DNA of 64,000 nucleotides, from NCBI RefSeq assembly GCF_905404315.1, contig NC_066269.1:10052501-10116500 (forward strand), given 5' to 3'. Made by a program: the position numbers and the translations under genes. This DNA comes from Leptidea sinapis. Lineage: Eukaryota; Arthropoda; Insecta; Lepidoptera; Pieridae. Shown here piece after piece: positions 36,801-49,336 of the stretch (position 1 is its first letter; each line of letters opens with the position of its first letter). The notes beneath the pieces are model-generated. The model was given only the letters and a program-made list of their open reading frames with translations, made no database searches and was not told where the DNA came from.

Positions 36801-39800
36801 ACAACAATCATAGAATTGCAGTGGCCGTTTGTTATTCAAAATCTGCAGTCGTATGTTCGTGTATCGTACTATCAATAGATATACTGACACATCCTCTGTC
36901 GACGACCATAAAAGATTTTGGTCGTCAAAGCTTAGATAATTCATAAGTCTAGACGGACTCTGACAGCAGTGAATACATCAAAAAAAAATAGCGGCGAGCT
37001 GCTAACCTCTATTTTCAGTGTGACTTATAAATCGCCAGTGTAAGACGTAGCTTGTCATGCACACAAATTGAGAGTTTCAATACTTAGTTACAATTCAAAA
37101 TCAAAATTATAATACGAGAATCTCAACGTTTCTTTTACGATAACGGCAGTGACAGCTCATGTACGTGATCAAATTCGTCAAACGTCAAAAAGACAGCATT
37201 TTATAATAATAATATATTTTATTTAACACATGAATTTACATTACATTGCTACAAAAATAAGAATAAAAAAGAAAAATTGTAACTAAAACTAACCTAGAAC
37301 ATATTTTACAAAGAAAAAATAAATAACTTTTCCAAGATATTATATAGCAGCTGTGTGTCGAAAGGGATGCTACTCAGCTTACCTGTGACAATTGGTCACA
37401 GCACTGATTTTCTCTAGCTCCCGTTTGACGCATGACGTCGCGGTGCTGAGTAATAAGTTATGAGGCAATTATTAATATTTATCCCAACATAATATTATAA
37501 AGTAAAATAAAAAAAAGTCCAATCTAGTACTGTTAAAGCCTATTATTTTTGAGCAACCAGAGCCTTCATTTCTACGCGAAAGTTTGTAATTGTACTGAGG
37601 TCACGCAATGGTGGAGGCAGATTGTTCCAACATTTGGTCGCGCTATATCGAAAGCTACCTCTGAAGGCAGCCGTGTGATGTTTAGGCACGTCTAGCATCC
37701 AGTGTGATGCCCTGGTATGTACAATAGGCCCTGTTTTTATCCCCTAGCCAAGACAGTTTTTCATATAGGTAAGGAGGTATTTAAACGTGTTTAGGCTATA
37801 ACTGTGTTAATTTTGTGTTGGTGAAATGCGAAAACTACATCTATAACTTCGTAGACAGGTATAAACTTACTTCAGTGTTCTACTCGCGTTTCACTTCAAT
37901 AGTGAAAAAAGCCCTTAAAAGAAAATTGTTTTCAATAGTCTACAATAATAATGAACTGTTGAATGAACTAATTATTCTACATACGAACCTCGGCATTAAT
38001 TTGTTTCTTCCTCATGAAGTCAATCTTTTCTTGTTCGAACTCTAAAAGCAAACATAGTGTTAAAAATATTTATTCTAACCTTTACTAATTATTATTTTTA
38101 CTAATTAACACGACTATTACAAAGCACACCTTATAACCTTAACATGATCGCAATAATATTCAATAATAATAATAGCCTCAGAGAGACCTAAACCAAACAC
38201 AGTGTTGCCAATATAGTACAATTTCTAACATCCTTAAGTTTATGTAAAATAGAAACTTCGACGATACTCCCACTTCCGATAATAATAATAATAATAATAA
38301 TCATTTATTTCAGGCATAACCCATAGAAAATACAAATTAAAATCAAAATTACAATTAAATTACAACTAAATCGAATTAACTAACCATGCAAAAAAATTAA
38401 ATTAAATAAATTACAAATTACTTACTTATATTAAATATCTTATTTTCTATTTTTATTAAGATGGATGTCCATCCATCTTTTGAAAATATCGTTATTATAT
38501 ACATTGTTAGAGACAGTCATCAGAATTCCGTTGGTGGAGCGTCTCATTCGATCCCAAAAAGAAGCAATTCGTGTGCGAATTATTGCGAAGAAGTCGGGCA
38601 CTCTCGCTCTCGCAAACATACTTGCAGCACTGCAATACCTTGGAAGTTTCATAAGAGCTCGATAGGAATCATTATATTGCACTCTTAGTGAACTTAAGGT
38701 CTTGTTTGAATAATTACACCACAGTTGGCAGGTGTACATACACAGGCAATAAGTTTTAAATAGTGTTGTTTTCACCTCATTGCTGCACTTGCAAACCTTC
38801 GTGCTATCATGTTGCTACGTACCGAGAGCGCCCTTCGCTCCCTCTCAATATCGCAGTCATCTTTCAGATCTTCCGTTAAGATATGACCTAAATATTTGAA
38901 TTGATTTACAATTTTTACACTATTCTCATTCAGATATACCCCAGGAATATTTTCTGGACCCTTTCCAGATTTAAATACCATAAACACGGTTTTATTAACA
39001 TTATACTTCAATCCATGACTGTTAGCATAATTTTCGCATATTGATATTAATTTACGTAACCCTTTGATCGACGGACTCAGCAGGACCATATCATCAGCGT
39101 AACTTAAATTATTGATGCATATATTTCCCACATGACAGCCTATTCTGGCCCTCCTGAGTTCGACGATCAAATCGTTGATGTAAAGATTGAACAGATCAGG
39201 AGAAGTCAACCCTCCTTGTCTCACACCGCAATCTAGTCTGTAGCCACTAGATAGGGTGTCACCCCATTTAACGCAGTTTATTTGGTTTCCGTACCAAAAT
39301 TTTAATAAATTTATGATCTCAGTAGGAGCTTTCGTAGCAGAAAGCTTTTTCCAAAGAATGTCATAATTGACCAGGTCAAAGGCTTTACTTAGGTCAAGAA
39401 AACATGCATATACCGAGGTTCTACGTTCTGTATAATAGCTCACACAACTCTTTAGTGTAACGATAGCTGAATCCGTTGACAAACCTGGTCGGAAACCAAA
39501 TTGTGCGTCATCAATATTGATAAATCTTTGCAATACCGGGTGAATTAGACGCTTCAGAACTTTACTAATAATTGTGCCAAGCGAGATGGGCCTGTAATTT
39601 GCAGAATCATTTAAATTGCCTGTTTTATTTTTAACGATAGGAACTACTAATGTTTTAGTTAAAGAAACCGGTAAAAATTCATATTTTATGCATAGATTAA
39701 AAAATGTACATAAATGATGGTATACTTTATCTGTACCCCACACTATGTGTTCGACACTAAGACCATCATGTCCAGGTGACTTACCGCGTTTAATAGATTT

Positions 39801-42800
39801 AACTGTATTTCTAATATCTTCAGGCGTAAACTGTATAAAACAACCGGAAGAATCTAACTCTGACCTTGGTACTTTTTTGGTGTCAACCACACAATTTGTG
39901 GTCAGGGGTTTGGCTCTAAATTTAGTTTTAAATATGTTGGCAATATGTGAAATTTCTTTAGACCCATCTATGGATACCGGCCTACATTCCTTACCCTGTA
40001 GTCTTTTGGTTGCATTCCAAAATTTTATAAAATTGTTTTCTTTCTGATGTGTTGCTAAAATATTCATTTTAATGGATTCTTCGTTTTGCTGGCTCCATTT
40101 AAGTTTATTTTTGAATTCCCTTCTACTTATTTTCATTTTCTCGTAAAGCTCCCCATTACTAGGTTTTCCCGCACTAACCCAGGTTTTAAAATATAATCTT
40201 GCTAACTGATGACTGTCTCTGACATAGTAATTCCACCCCGTCACATGTTTTTTTTTAGTATGAAGGTGCGTCGGACGCGAACTTATTAATGCTGCCTTCT
40301 GCAATACATCAACGATAAAATTGTAGTACAGTTCTATACTCGAGAAGTATTCTTTATAATGCGAACAAGTTTTATGACTATTACAATTACAGTGAAATAC
40401 ACCTGGGAAATTGTCAGTGTTCATAGCAATACTTTTGATATTTATTTATTTGCTCATTACTACGTGACCCCCATTTTACCTTCACTAAACCATCATCACT
40501 GCCAGTTACCACCGCAGGTACAACATTTCCAGGGATGCAACATGTAATACATATGGGATAATGATCTGACCACGTCACATCGTATAAAATCTTTACGTCA
40601 GTTACAGTTTGTGACGCTGCACAAGTAGTGAGACAGTGATCCAGCCAGCTCTGAGAGCCGCTGGACTCGCTCATAAATGTAAAATGATTTGACTCAAGCC
40701 CTAAATAATTAATATCAATGCATTCCAATTCCATATCTTTACAAAATTTTATCATTTCTCTGCCGAAATTAGCCGAAGGGTGGGAATTAAAGTCTCCCAG
40801 CACATAAGCACACTCTACATTCGACTCTTCAATTATTGCACTAATCTCACCAAGACAATCTATGAACTCCGACATGTTGTCCGTGTGGTCGACGGGCATA
40901 TAGACATTAATTACTAAAAATAATCTTGATCCCATATGTATCTTTACAGCCGCGATTCGATTACTACTACATTCAATCGGAGTTACTGCGTGGAATTTAT
41001 TATTATTCCATAATATTGCAAGACCGCCGTAAGGCCGACCTTTTAACATTCCTACGGATGTATCAACTGACGATTTGGCAATACTACTAAAATTTTTACT
41101 TATCTCATTGACGAAATTAAGATCATGTGGAAGGACCCATGTCTCTTGAAGAACTACAATATCAGCTCTAATAGTTAAGTTCTTAACACATTGAATCGAT
41201 CTTTTGATCGATTTACAGTTATACGATATAATAGAAAATTGAGTTGACTTATGGTCCATTATATTTCTTATTACTATTTAGTTTTTCTACCTTACCTTTC
41301 GGTATAAAGTCTCGATAAATTCTAAATTTGATCCCCTCTGGCCAAAAGTCCGGTTTCAGGAAGCGATCTAACTTGTTTTTACTTACAATAATTTTATAAG
41401 ATGTGAATTGCGTTTCATTTTTTTGCGTTAATAATTCCACTTTCACACACTCCTCACCCATGTCTTTAATATACTCCCGGATGTCATCTGCCGAGGTCGA
41501 TTTATTTACTCGAGAAACATACACTGCCGATGTTAAATCCGCCACTCTTAACTTGGTAGAAATCTGAGCTGTACCACTTGAGTTAACGAGCTTCTTTCTT
41601 TTTCTATGTTCCACTAGAACAAAGTTGTCATTTTCGGGCTTGGAAATATAACTTGGCTTTTTAAAATTCGTATTCACCGTTATATCTCTATACGATGGTG
41701 TATTAGTAGGGGTATCCAATGCCTTCATGGCGGTCACACTTGGATCGGAGTACGAATCCCTCAGAGTACTCTCAACACATATAGTGCCATTGGTTTTATT
41801 ATCCGGCGCACATGGAGAAAACAAATGAACACTAGAAGCCTTAACAGATTTCTTAGAAACAGATTCTTGCGAGGTATTCTGTTGTTGTTTTTGATTTTTA
41901 GGGTCGCTATCATTGCGTTGAGATCGTTCACAGCTACTTTGTTCGGTTTGCAAGTTAAATTGCAACATACGTTTTACTTGTTCAATTTCTTGTTTCAAGT
42001 ATTCAAAATCAGAATTCGATGTAAACTTGTCACTATTCAAAGATGTCGCCTTAATATTGGCTACCTCACTCTTTAATATTGACATTTCTTTTAAAAATGT
42101 AGTCACATCTATGTGATCAAAAGTAATTGGTGGTAGCTTGTTAAGATTTTTTGCCACAAATGTAGGCAAGCAATCCAGATCGTATTCTTTTATTAGTTTT
42201 ATTATATCCTGTAGGCCCTTTTGTTCCGAGCCATCTCTCCTCCGCATGAATTTTTTTGTCGGTGCTAATAATTTGTATGCTATCAATCGCGCAGACTCGA
42301 TTTCATCGCAACTGTATGCACTTAAACATATTTGTATGATACCCGTTTCTGGTAAAGTATCTATTTTATTACTCACAAAAGCCAATAGTTCATTAACCAC
42401 TAATTTGCATTCCTTACATTGCACAGTATCACAAACAACAGTGTTATCACTTCCGCGACTCGCGGTATTGCGGGTAGGTGAACGAAACATAGGTATCGCG
42501 TTCGCAAAACAACCGTGCGCTGCGGGCAGCTGCGAGCGGGGTACTAATGGTTGGGTTGGAATCCCACTTCTGACAAATTTCGTTTTAGCTTTGTACAATA
42601 TTAATCATAATTTTTTTTTTAAACAGATTTGAAGGGTGATTTCATATTTTAATATTTGAATATCGTCATTATTATATCATTTTTTAATGAAGAGAATAAT
42701 AAACAATATTTTATTTCACGAAATGTGTAGGAATCGTCTATAGTAATTGGTACTTCATACATTTTTAAATCGACTTTAAAATAAGGAGGAGCTGTTATCA

Positions 42801-45800
42801 AATGATTTTTTTGTATGTTTGTAACCTCATATCACAACTCATATCCCAGCCCTTGAAGGTAGGGTTCACTTTTTTTTTCATGTGCTAAACTTAGTTATTC
42901 CCATAGGTACTTACTAACTCCCATAGGTACAATAGATACTAAAGTAGCACACAATTATACACCAAAGTTGATCACGTTGTTAAAAGAAAACTCAGATTTG
43001 ATGATGGATCTATGAGGAATTGCGGGAATTCCGCAAATATAAGATGCAGAAAGAATATTTATACGTATAGTACGTATCAGTACGTACAGAAAGCATCATT
43101 TTGGTGAAGTAGAACTTATCACGAAGACCACAAAATGGCGACCGAAATTTTTGAAAGTAAGTATTTCTCGTTGGTGGTAATTATCAATCACTGTCAGAGT
43201 TATGATAATAATTATAAGAAATTAGTTTACTATTATAATAAATGACTGATTCATTCACACATTCCCCACAATTCAATTTCATTCGTAAAGGAAATCACAA
43301 TAGACATAATATGTAACAACAGACAAATTATTTGCGGTTGTTCTCATCTGGCCAATGGAGAGTATTTGCACAGACATAGTCAAGAAGACAGGATTATCCA
43401 TCAGACACTCTTGGATACGGTTTTGCAGTCCAATGATATAAGTTTTCTCCGGGGCCAGTTCTGGACAACAGCCGTGCCAAGCTCTACTGGAACCGATCTA
43501 TCATTACGGACAGAACTATCATTGCAAATAAGCCTGATATTGTGTTGGTAGATAGGTTACGTTGTGCTTTTATTGTTGATATCAATCACCGTTCCGTTTC
43601 ATAATATTCTCGTGAAAGCAGACATGGACAAATTGTTGAAGTACATGAGGTTGCTTTTGGAGAAATTTCGCGAAAACCTCATACATACAAAATAATAAAC
43701 ATAAGAAATGTCTTCATCATCAGCCAGTAAAAGTCCACTGCTGGACAAAGGCCTCCCCCAGAGATTTCTATGACGATCGGTCTTGCGCTGCCCTCATCCA
43801 ACGTATTTCGGCGATCTTGCTCTGCGTCTTCCGGTAAGTGGTCGCTATTGTAGAACTTTATTGCCCAAACGGCTATCTGTCCGTCGATCTATGTGCCCTG
43901 CCCACTGCCACTTCAGTTTCGCAATCATTTGGAGTATGTCAGCAACATTGGATCTCCTCATTTCTGATTCGATTTCGCAGGGAAACTCCGAGCATCGCCC
44001 TTTCCATTGCCCTCTGAGCGACCATGAGCTTTATCATAAGGCCCATAGCAAGCGACCACGTCTGCGTACCGTAAGTCATCACTGGCAACACACACTGGTT
44101 GAAAACCTTAAAAAAATCAAATATAAAAAAAAATCTTACTGTGAAACAAATTACATGTCTTCGCGAGTAAGTCCCTTCTGATGTCCTGTTCTGCGTGGTC
44201 CTTCGCCATCAATTCTGCTCTCTCTCGCGCCAGGGCTGCACGTTTTTCCTTAGCGCCAGCTAATATTGCCTGCCTGGAAAATTATTCGGGGTATTATCAT
44301 TGACATACCATAAACAACTCCCAATCGCCTATTATAGTCGTCAAAAATGTCCGAGCGGTTGTATATTCGTATTCATTAACTTTGAATACGCTCATTAGAA
44401 GCTCGGACGCGAACACTCGGCAAGAACATTCTGTTGTAGCAATTGAAATGGAATTATTTAGCAAAATGACTTAAAACGTCAAGTTAGTTACATAATTTTG
44501 TTAATGTAAAGGGGCACTTACTTGAAATACGCCACTCCATCTTTTTTAACTTTGTATGCTGTTATGTGGACAGTTTTTCACAGAATACTTTGACATTGCG
44601 TGGCGTTGTATTCAAAGCGCGGTCGAAGCACAACTGAATGAAGACTCTAGAATAAACGCGTAGGCAGTTTTGTTTTAGACAATTTTTGAGCGTGACTGTG
44701 AGTCTAGTTGATTATTGTATTTCAATGGGTATTATTGAATTCACACCACCAGTGAACGGCTCCTTGGCACAGTATACCGGTTAGTTGGATACCAGCAAGC
44801 AATGTAAATACTTCAACATATATGTATGAATCTTAGCTATAAAATCGATAAATCAGATCGATGAAAAAAATTCGCTATAAAAAGTAGAGAATAATTACTA
44901 ATAATCGTTTTGCAGTTCTAATCCAATAAACATTTTATAGTACGAACTCACCAGAAAAAAGTTAAATACCCTCCGCATCACGTTGACGCCTGGCATTCCA
45001 CACCCGCGTGTTTTGCAAGAAATTTCTTGCCTCGCACAGCCACATTATGGAATCAATTACCAGCTGCTGTTTTCCTGAGCCGATACCACTTAGGGACCTT
45101 CAAAAAAAGAGCATACTCCTTAAAGGCCGGCAACGCATCTCTTGACATCTGTTGTTGCGGATGTCCATGGGCGGTTGCAACACTCCTCTCATCCCGTGAG
45201 CCTCTTGCCCGTTTGTCCCCTCTTATATAAAAATAAATATGTAAAATATTCATGGGATTTCTATTTTCCCTATAGTCCCTATTTTCTGGTCAAGATCTGT
45301 TCAGTCGGAGGTTTATTACGTATTTCATCAAAATCACACTCATATTATAAAGGCGAAAGTTTACATGTTTATTGGTTTTTGTCTAGCACAATATATATGC
45401 CTTATAATGTTCTTTTAAGAGCTAGAACTAAAGAGACGATAAAGCTACATTTACGAGAGACAACATCAGAAACTACTTCTACTAACTTCTCCGCCTCCTT
45501 CTCCGCTTTCCATTCTTCTATTCTCTGCGCCATCCATTCTTCTCGTTGTTTCTTATTCATGTCTTTCCAATTTTTGGGCTGTTATTAATGTATTATTGTA
45601 GTATTTTACTCGGGTATCGGATTTATAACGCCTGATAAAAAAATATAGCAAAAATCTCTTCCGCTATAATATTTAACCAATAAACAGTATAGAGACAACC
45701 CAATTTAAGGGTTGCTTCCGAATTCTAGTTTAGAAACAAGAGTAACGCCAAGAAATATTGTAGATTCTACCGGTTTTACCATCTCTCCGTCTTACAAAAC

Positions 45801-48800
45801 ATTCGTATCGACATTTTGGAATTTGGCGCGGTAAATATGATATATTTAGTTTTATGACTATTTAATAATAGGTTATGGCTCTTAAAACCAGTACACGATG
45901 TCAGATCGTATTGATATTGGCAGCATTGCCCAGCATAGCGAAACGCTCTAAGAAAAAAGCAACTGTTCGCTTTCAAACTAAGCCGGATTATACTTCGTCG
46001 CCAATCGCCGTGCTGTATTTACTGCAATTTCAAACATATGTCAAATCACTGCACCGTTCATACTAAACTAAATTTATTGTTTTAATAAGCAGGCCTGTCT
46101 CTAATTACGTAGTATTTACATCCTCTTTGGCATTGCCCTGTAGCAAATATATCATTGTAATTATACCCGCACCTTACCAACCTTAACACAATTAGTGTAA
46201 CTTTTATTACCGTACCGCTCAGAGAAACACTGAACAAATAATTATAACTAAAAATTCAATCAATTTTAAATTTAAAATACACTTTGCAAGTAAATTGTTA
46301 AAAAGTTAAAATAACTTTGAAATAATAAACTTTGAATTGGTCTACACTCCGTCGGTAGAGGAAAAGAAATGCATATATTATTGAGTAAGACAAGAGGGCT
46401 CGAAGAGGGGCAATGGTAGTTATTTTTAGGTTGTCACGCAACGTTATCTATATTGAATAGTTTTTTTCACGACATCTACCGTGAAAGAAAAAGCAGGACA
46501 CGTGCGAGTTGGGCTCCCTACGAAGGGCTCAATTTGAAATGTTTCTATTAAAAATAGGATTTTAATCGCTTGATTTTATATGTTGATTAAAAAGATGAGC
46601 AATGAGTTTCTTGCCACTTCATCTCAATAAAGCTCAACCTTTTGCGAAGTGTCGGAAAATTAAAAAGAAACCCAAAGAAAACTTGACATTCATAATAGTG
46701 TAATTTCCTTGACCTACGTGAATAAAGTGATTTTGATTTGATTTTATTGAACGTCACAAACACACTTTTAAAAAAATTTGCCTTAGATCTGTGAATAATG
46801 GGCACTAGAACATAAGCGAGCTTCTTTTTTTTTAAATAAAATTTCAAATAACATCTGAGAGAGCTGTATGAAAAATTACCTATTTCAAGTGTAATGCAAT
46901 ATACCTGCGAAATAAAATATTTTTGATTTGATTTTGATTTGATTTGAGGCCTTTGTCTAGCAGCGCACGTCTTCCGGCTGATGAGAGAGAGAGAGAGTGA
47001 GAGACTGAAAAGTCTTTGACAGCTTTTTAAAAGAGATTTCAAAGGCTGTCACATACGCCCGATTTCTACTACCCGGTTACATTATCTATGATCGACGACA
47101 TTGTCGCTTTATTACGGTGTGCAAAACAAGCATCACTAAGATATTATTATTAATAAATAAACCACAATTTACATATCAGAATTATATAATGATCTAAAGG
47201 TGTTGTGTTGTGATGCTGATAATTTTTATTATAATGATGAAAAATCAATGAAAGAATTTGGGTTGTGTAAAAAGGTATTTATCTGGCAGTAATATTATGG
47301 CGACACAGAACAACAGAAACTATGGAACTATTAACAACAAAAGTCAAAACGTAACAATGAAAACTTCAAAAACCGAGATAGCACTAAACTATCACTAACC
47401 TAACCTAACGGTAATGAAACTGCAAACTGTACTGACGCAACAGGACGAGCGCGAGGGGGTGAAAGGGAAAAAACAATCATAAATAGTAATGTCTAAAATG
47501 TTAAGGTGACATTGATATTCTATTTACTGCTTTTGGTATTTAAATGCTAGAGCTACGCTAAGTTCTGCTTCTGGTATTCATTTTTCAATCTCAAGTCTAT
47601 TTCTCTTTTAAGTTCTTCTCTTTTATGTTTTAATGTCTACCATTGAAGTTGGTATTGGCACTAAGAACTTTAGAGCTTCCTTTGTCAGCTCTGGATATTC
47701 TTTTCATTTCATCTTAAACAAGTCGATACTTACGTGTACATAATATCATTATTTTAGTCTTTTAAAATTAAATTATAAATTGTTTATCTGGCTGACAATG
47801 GGGTGGCCAGAATTTTTCGAACTATAATGGAGAAGAGATAAATAATATTGAAAAATACCGGCTTAAAAGATGATTGATTAACTACTCGACTTAAAAAACG
47901 ACTACAACCCTAATCTACCTTTAATTTCCCTAGTTTCATCAAATCCGTCCCCGAAGCTGTCGATAGATCTTCCTAGATGGGTGAATTGATATTTACATTC
48001 ATAGCACTATTCAGCAATTAGGATTAAGAGATCCAACTCGCCTTTTGATGTTATCCTGTAGAACAGCGCTTCATCAAAATAACGCAAATGTACATAACAT
48101 TTTAATTATTAAATATTACATTATTACATTAAAATTAAAAATAATGGCTTATAGATAAATCCTTCTATAGTTTAAAGGAATTATTTAGCCAAATATAATA
48201 GTATTTAAGTTATTATTTGAGACGTACCTACAAATGTTTATTTTATATTATATTTTTAAAACATAATGTGTATTAATCATGTATAAATATAAAAATTCTA
48301 ATATTGACAATGAAATATTTATATGCCGACATATTGGCAAATTGTGCTGTGCATCTACCAATTATTAAGACATATGATACCACGATTCATACAAATTAAT
48401 TTCATTTTATTTCATTTCAAGATATTTATTTTGCAAGTTTCCATTGTCAATAGAACAACAGGTAAATTGGTTAGTCAGGTTATCCTAACCGAGACGTTAT
48501 TTTACTAAGTATAGAGTTTCATATTCAAAATAGTTTTAACTGTTGTACTTAAAAAATACACAATAGTCTTAACGGCCATATCTTCGAGATAAGACAAAGA
48601 TTTGATATCATTCAAATCATTTATATAAATAGTTTTGAGGTTATTTTTGTTTTACTATGATGTCATATCAGTATAACATATTTTTTTCTTGAAGAATGAC
48701 TTTTGTTTGCCACAACTTCTCTTGTCCCTTTCTTTTGCTATCTCTACATATTTAAATATATTTTTTTTTTTGTATTAAACCGATAAACCCAGTACAATAA

Positions 48801-49295
48801 ATAAATTAATAAAACATACTTTCTCAAAAGCCGGAATCTCTTCTTTTTCCTTTTTTCCTGTCTTGCCTTTCTTCTTCTTCTTCACTTCCTCTTCTTCTTC
48901 AACTTTTTGCTCTTCTGCAAATTATACATAAATAATATATATATGAGTATTCTTTTGGAAATAAGTGACAGAACCAGATGCCTGTGACGACGAGTTAAAT
49001 ATTTTTTTTTACAAAATATGGTTTTCATGGCTTAATACATAATTTATGAGCCGCATGAGCTATTTATAAATAACTGGCACACTACTAATGCCAGCACTGG
49101 TGATGTAAAACTGCCATCCGACTCGAAGGACCATATTTTCATTTAAAACCTTTACCTCCTTTGTAGAATATTCGATTTTTTTATGGAATATGAACGAACA
49201 TTTATGACAAGCAATCGTAGTTTAAATCTCTGGTGATTCCAGCCAATTTCAAATATATAGTATAGTATATAATATGTAGTACATATATAATGATC

Positions 49296-49336
<41 letters not shown>

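Larger units (their letters stand above)
38279..42598 (-). mobile_element. Nearly full-length two-ORF LINE (CR1/Rex-like)
   Basis: The element runs on the minus strand from an ORF1 at 42598 to a (TAA)n tail at 38279-38301. ORF2 (41259-38440) is broken only by two apparent single-base shifts, near 40414-40424 and 38772-38775. It sits in the intron between gene 2 exons 6 and 7, in the same orientation as the gene. The intact frames suggest a fairly recent insertion. No target-site duplication was recognised. Confidence 0.8.

Noticed and set aside
37383..37445. Minus-strand stretch with CTCAG acceptor and CACAG|GTAAGC donor, proposed as a gene 2 exon
   Set aside because: Its phase does not fit exon 6 (it gives a stop) and it lies in LINE-derived sequence. 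The 37989-38041 exon fits both sides.
37815..38045. 77-codon plus-strand frame
   Set aside because: It overlaps gene 2 exon 7 on the opposite strand and has no protein-like signature.
43136..43166. Plus-strand first exon ATGGCGACC... followed by GTAAGT
   Set aside because: Only about eight codons, with no downstream exon; chance is likely.
45142..45588. 148-codon plus-strand frame
   Set aside because: It overlaps the family B LINE tail and is antisense to gene 2 exon 5.
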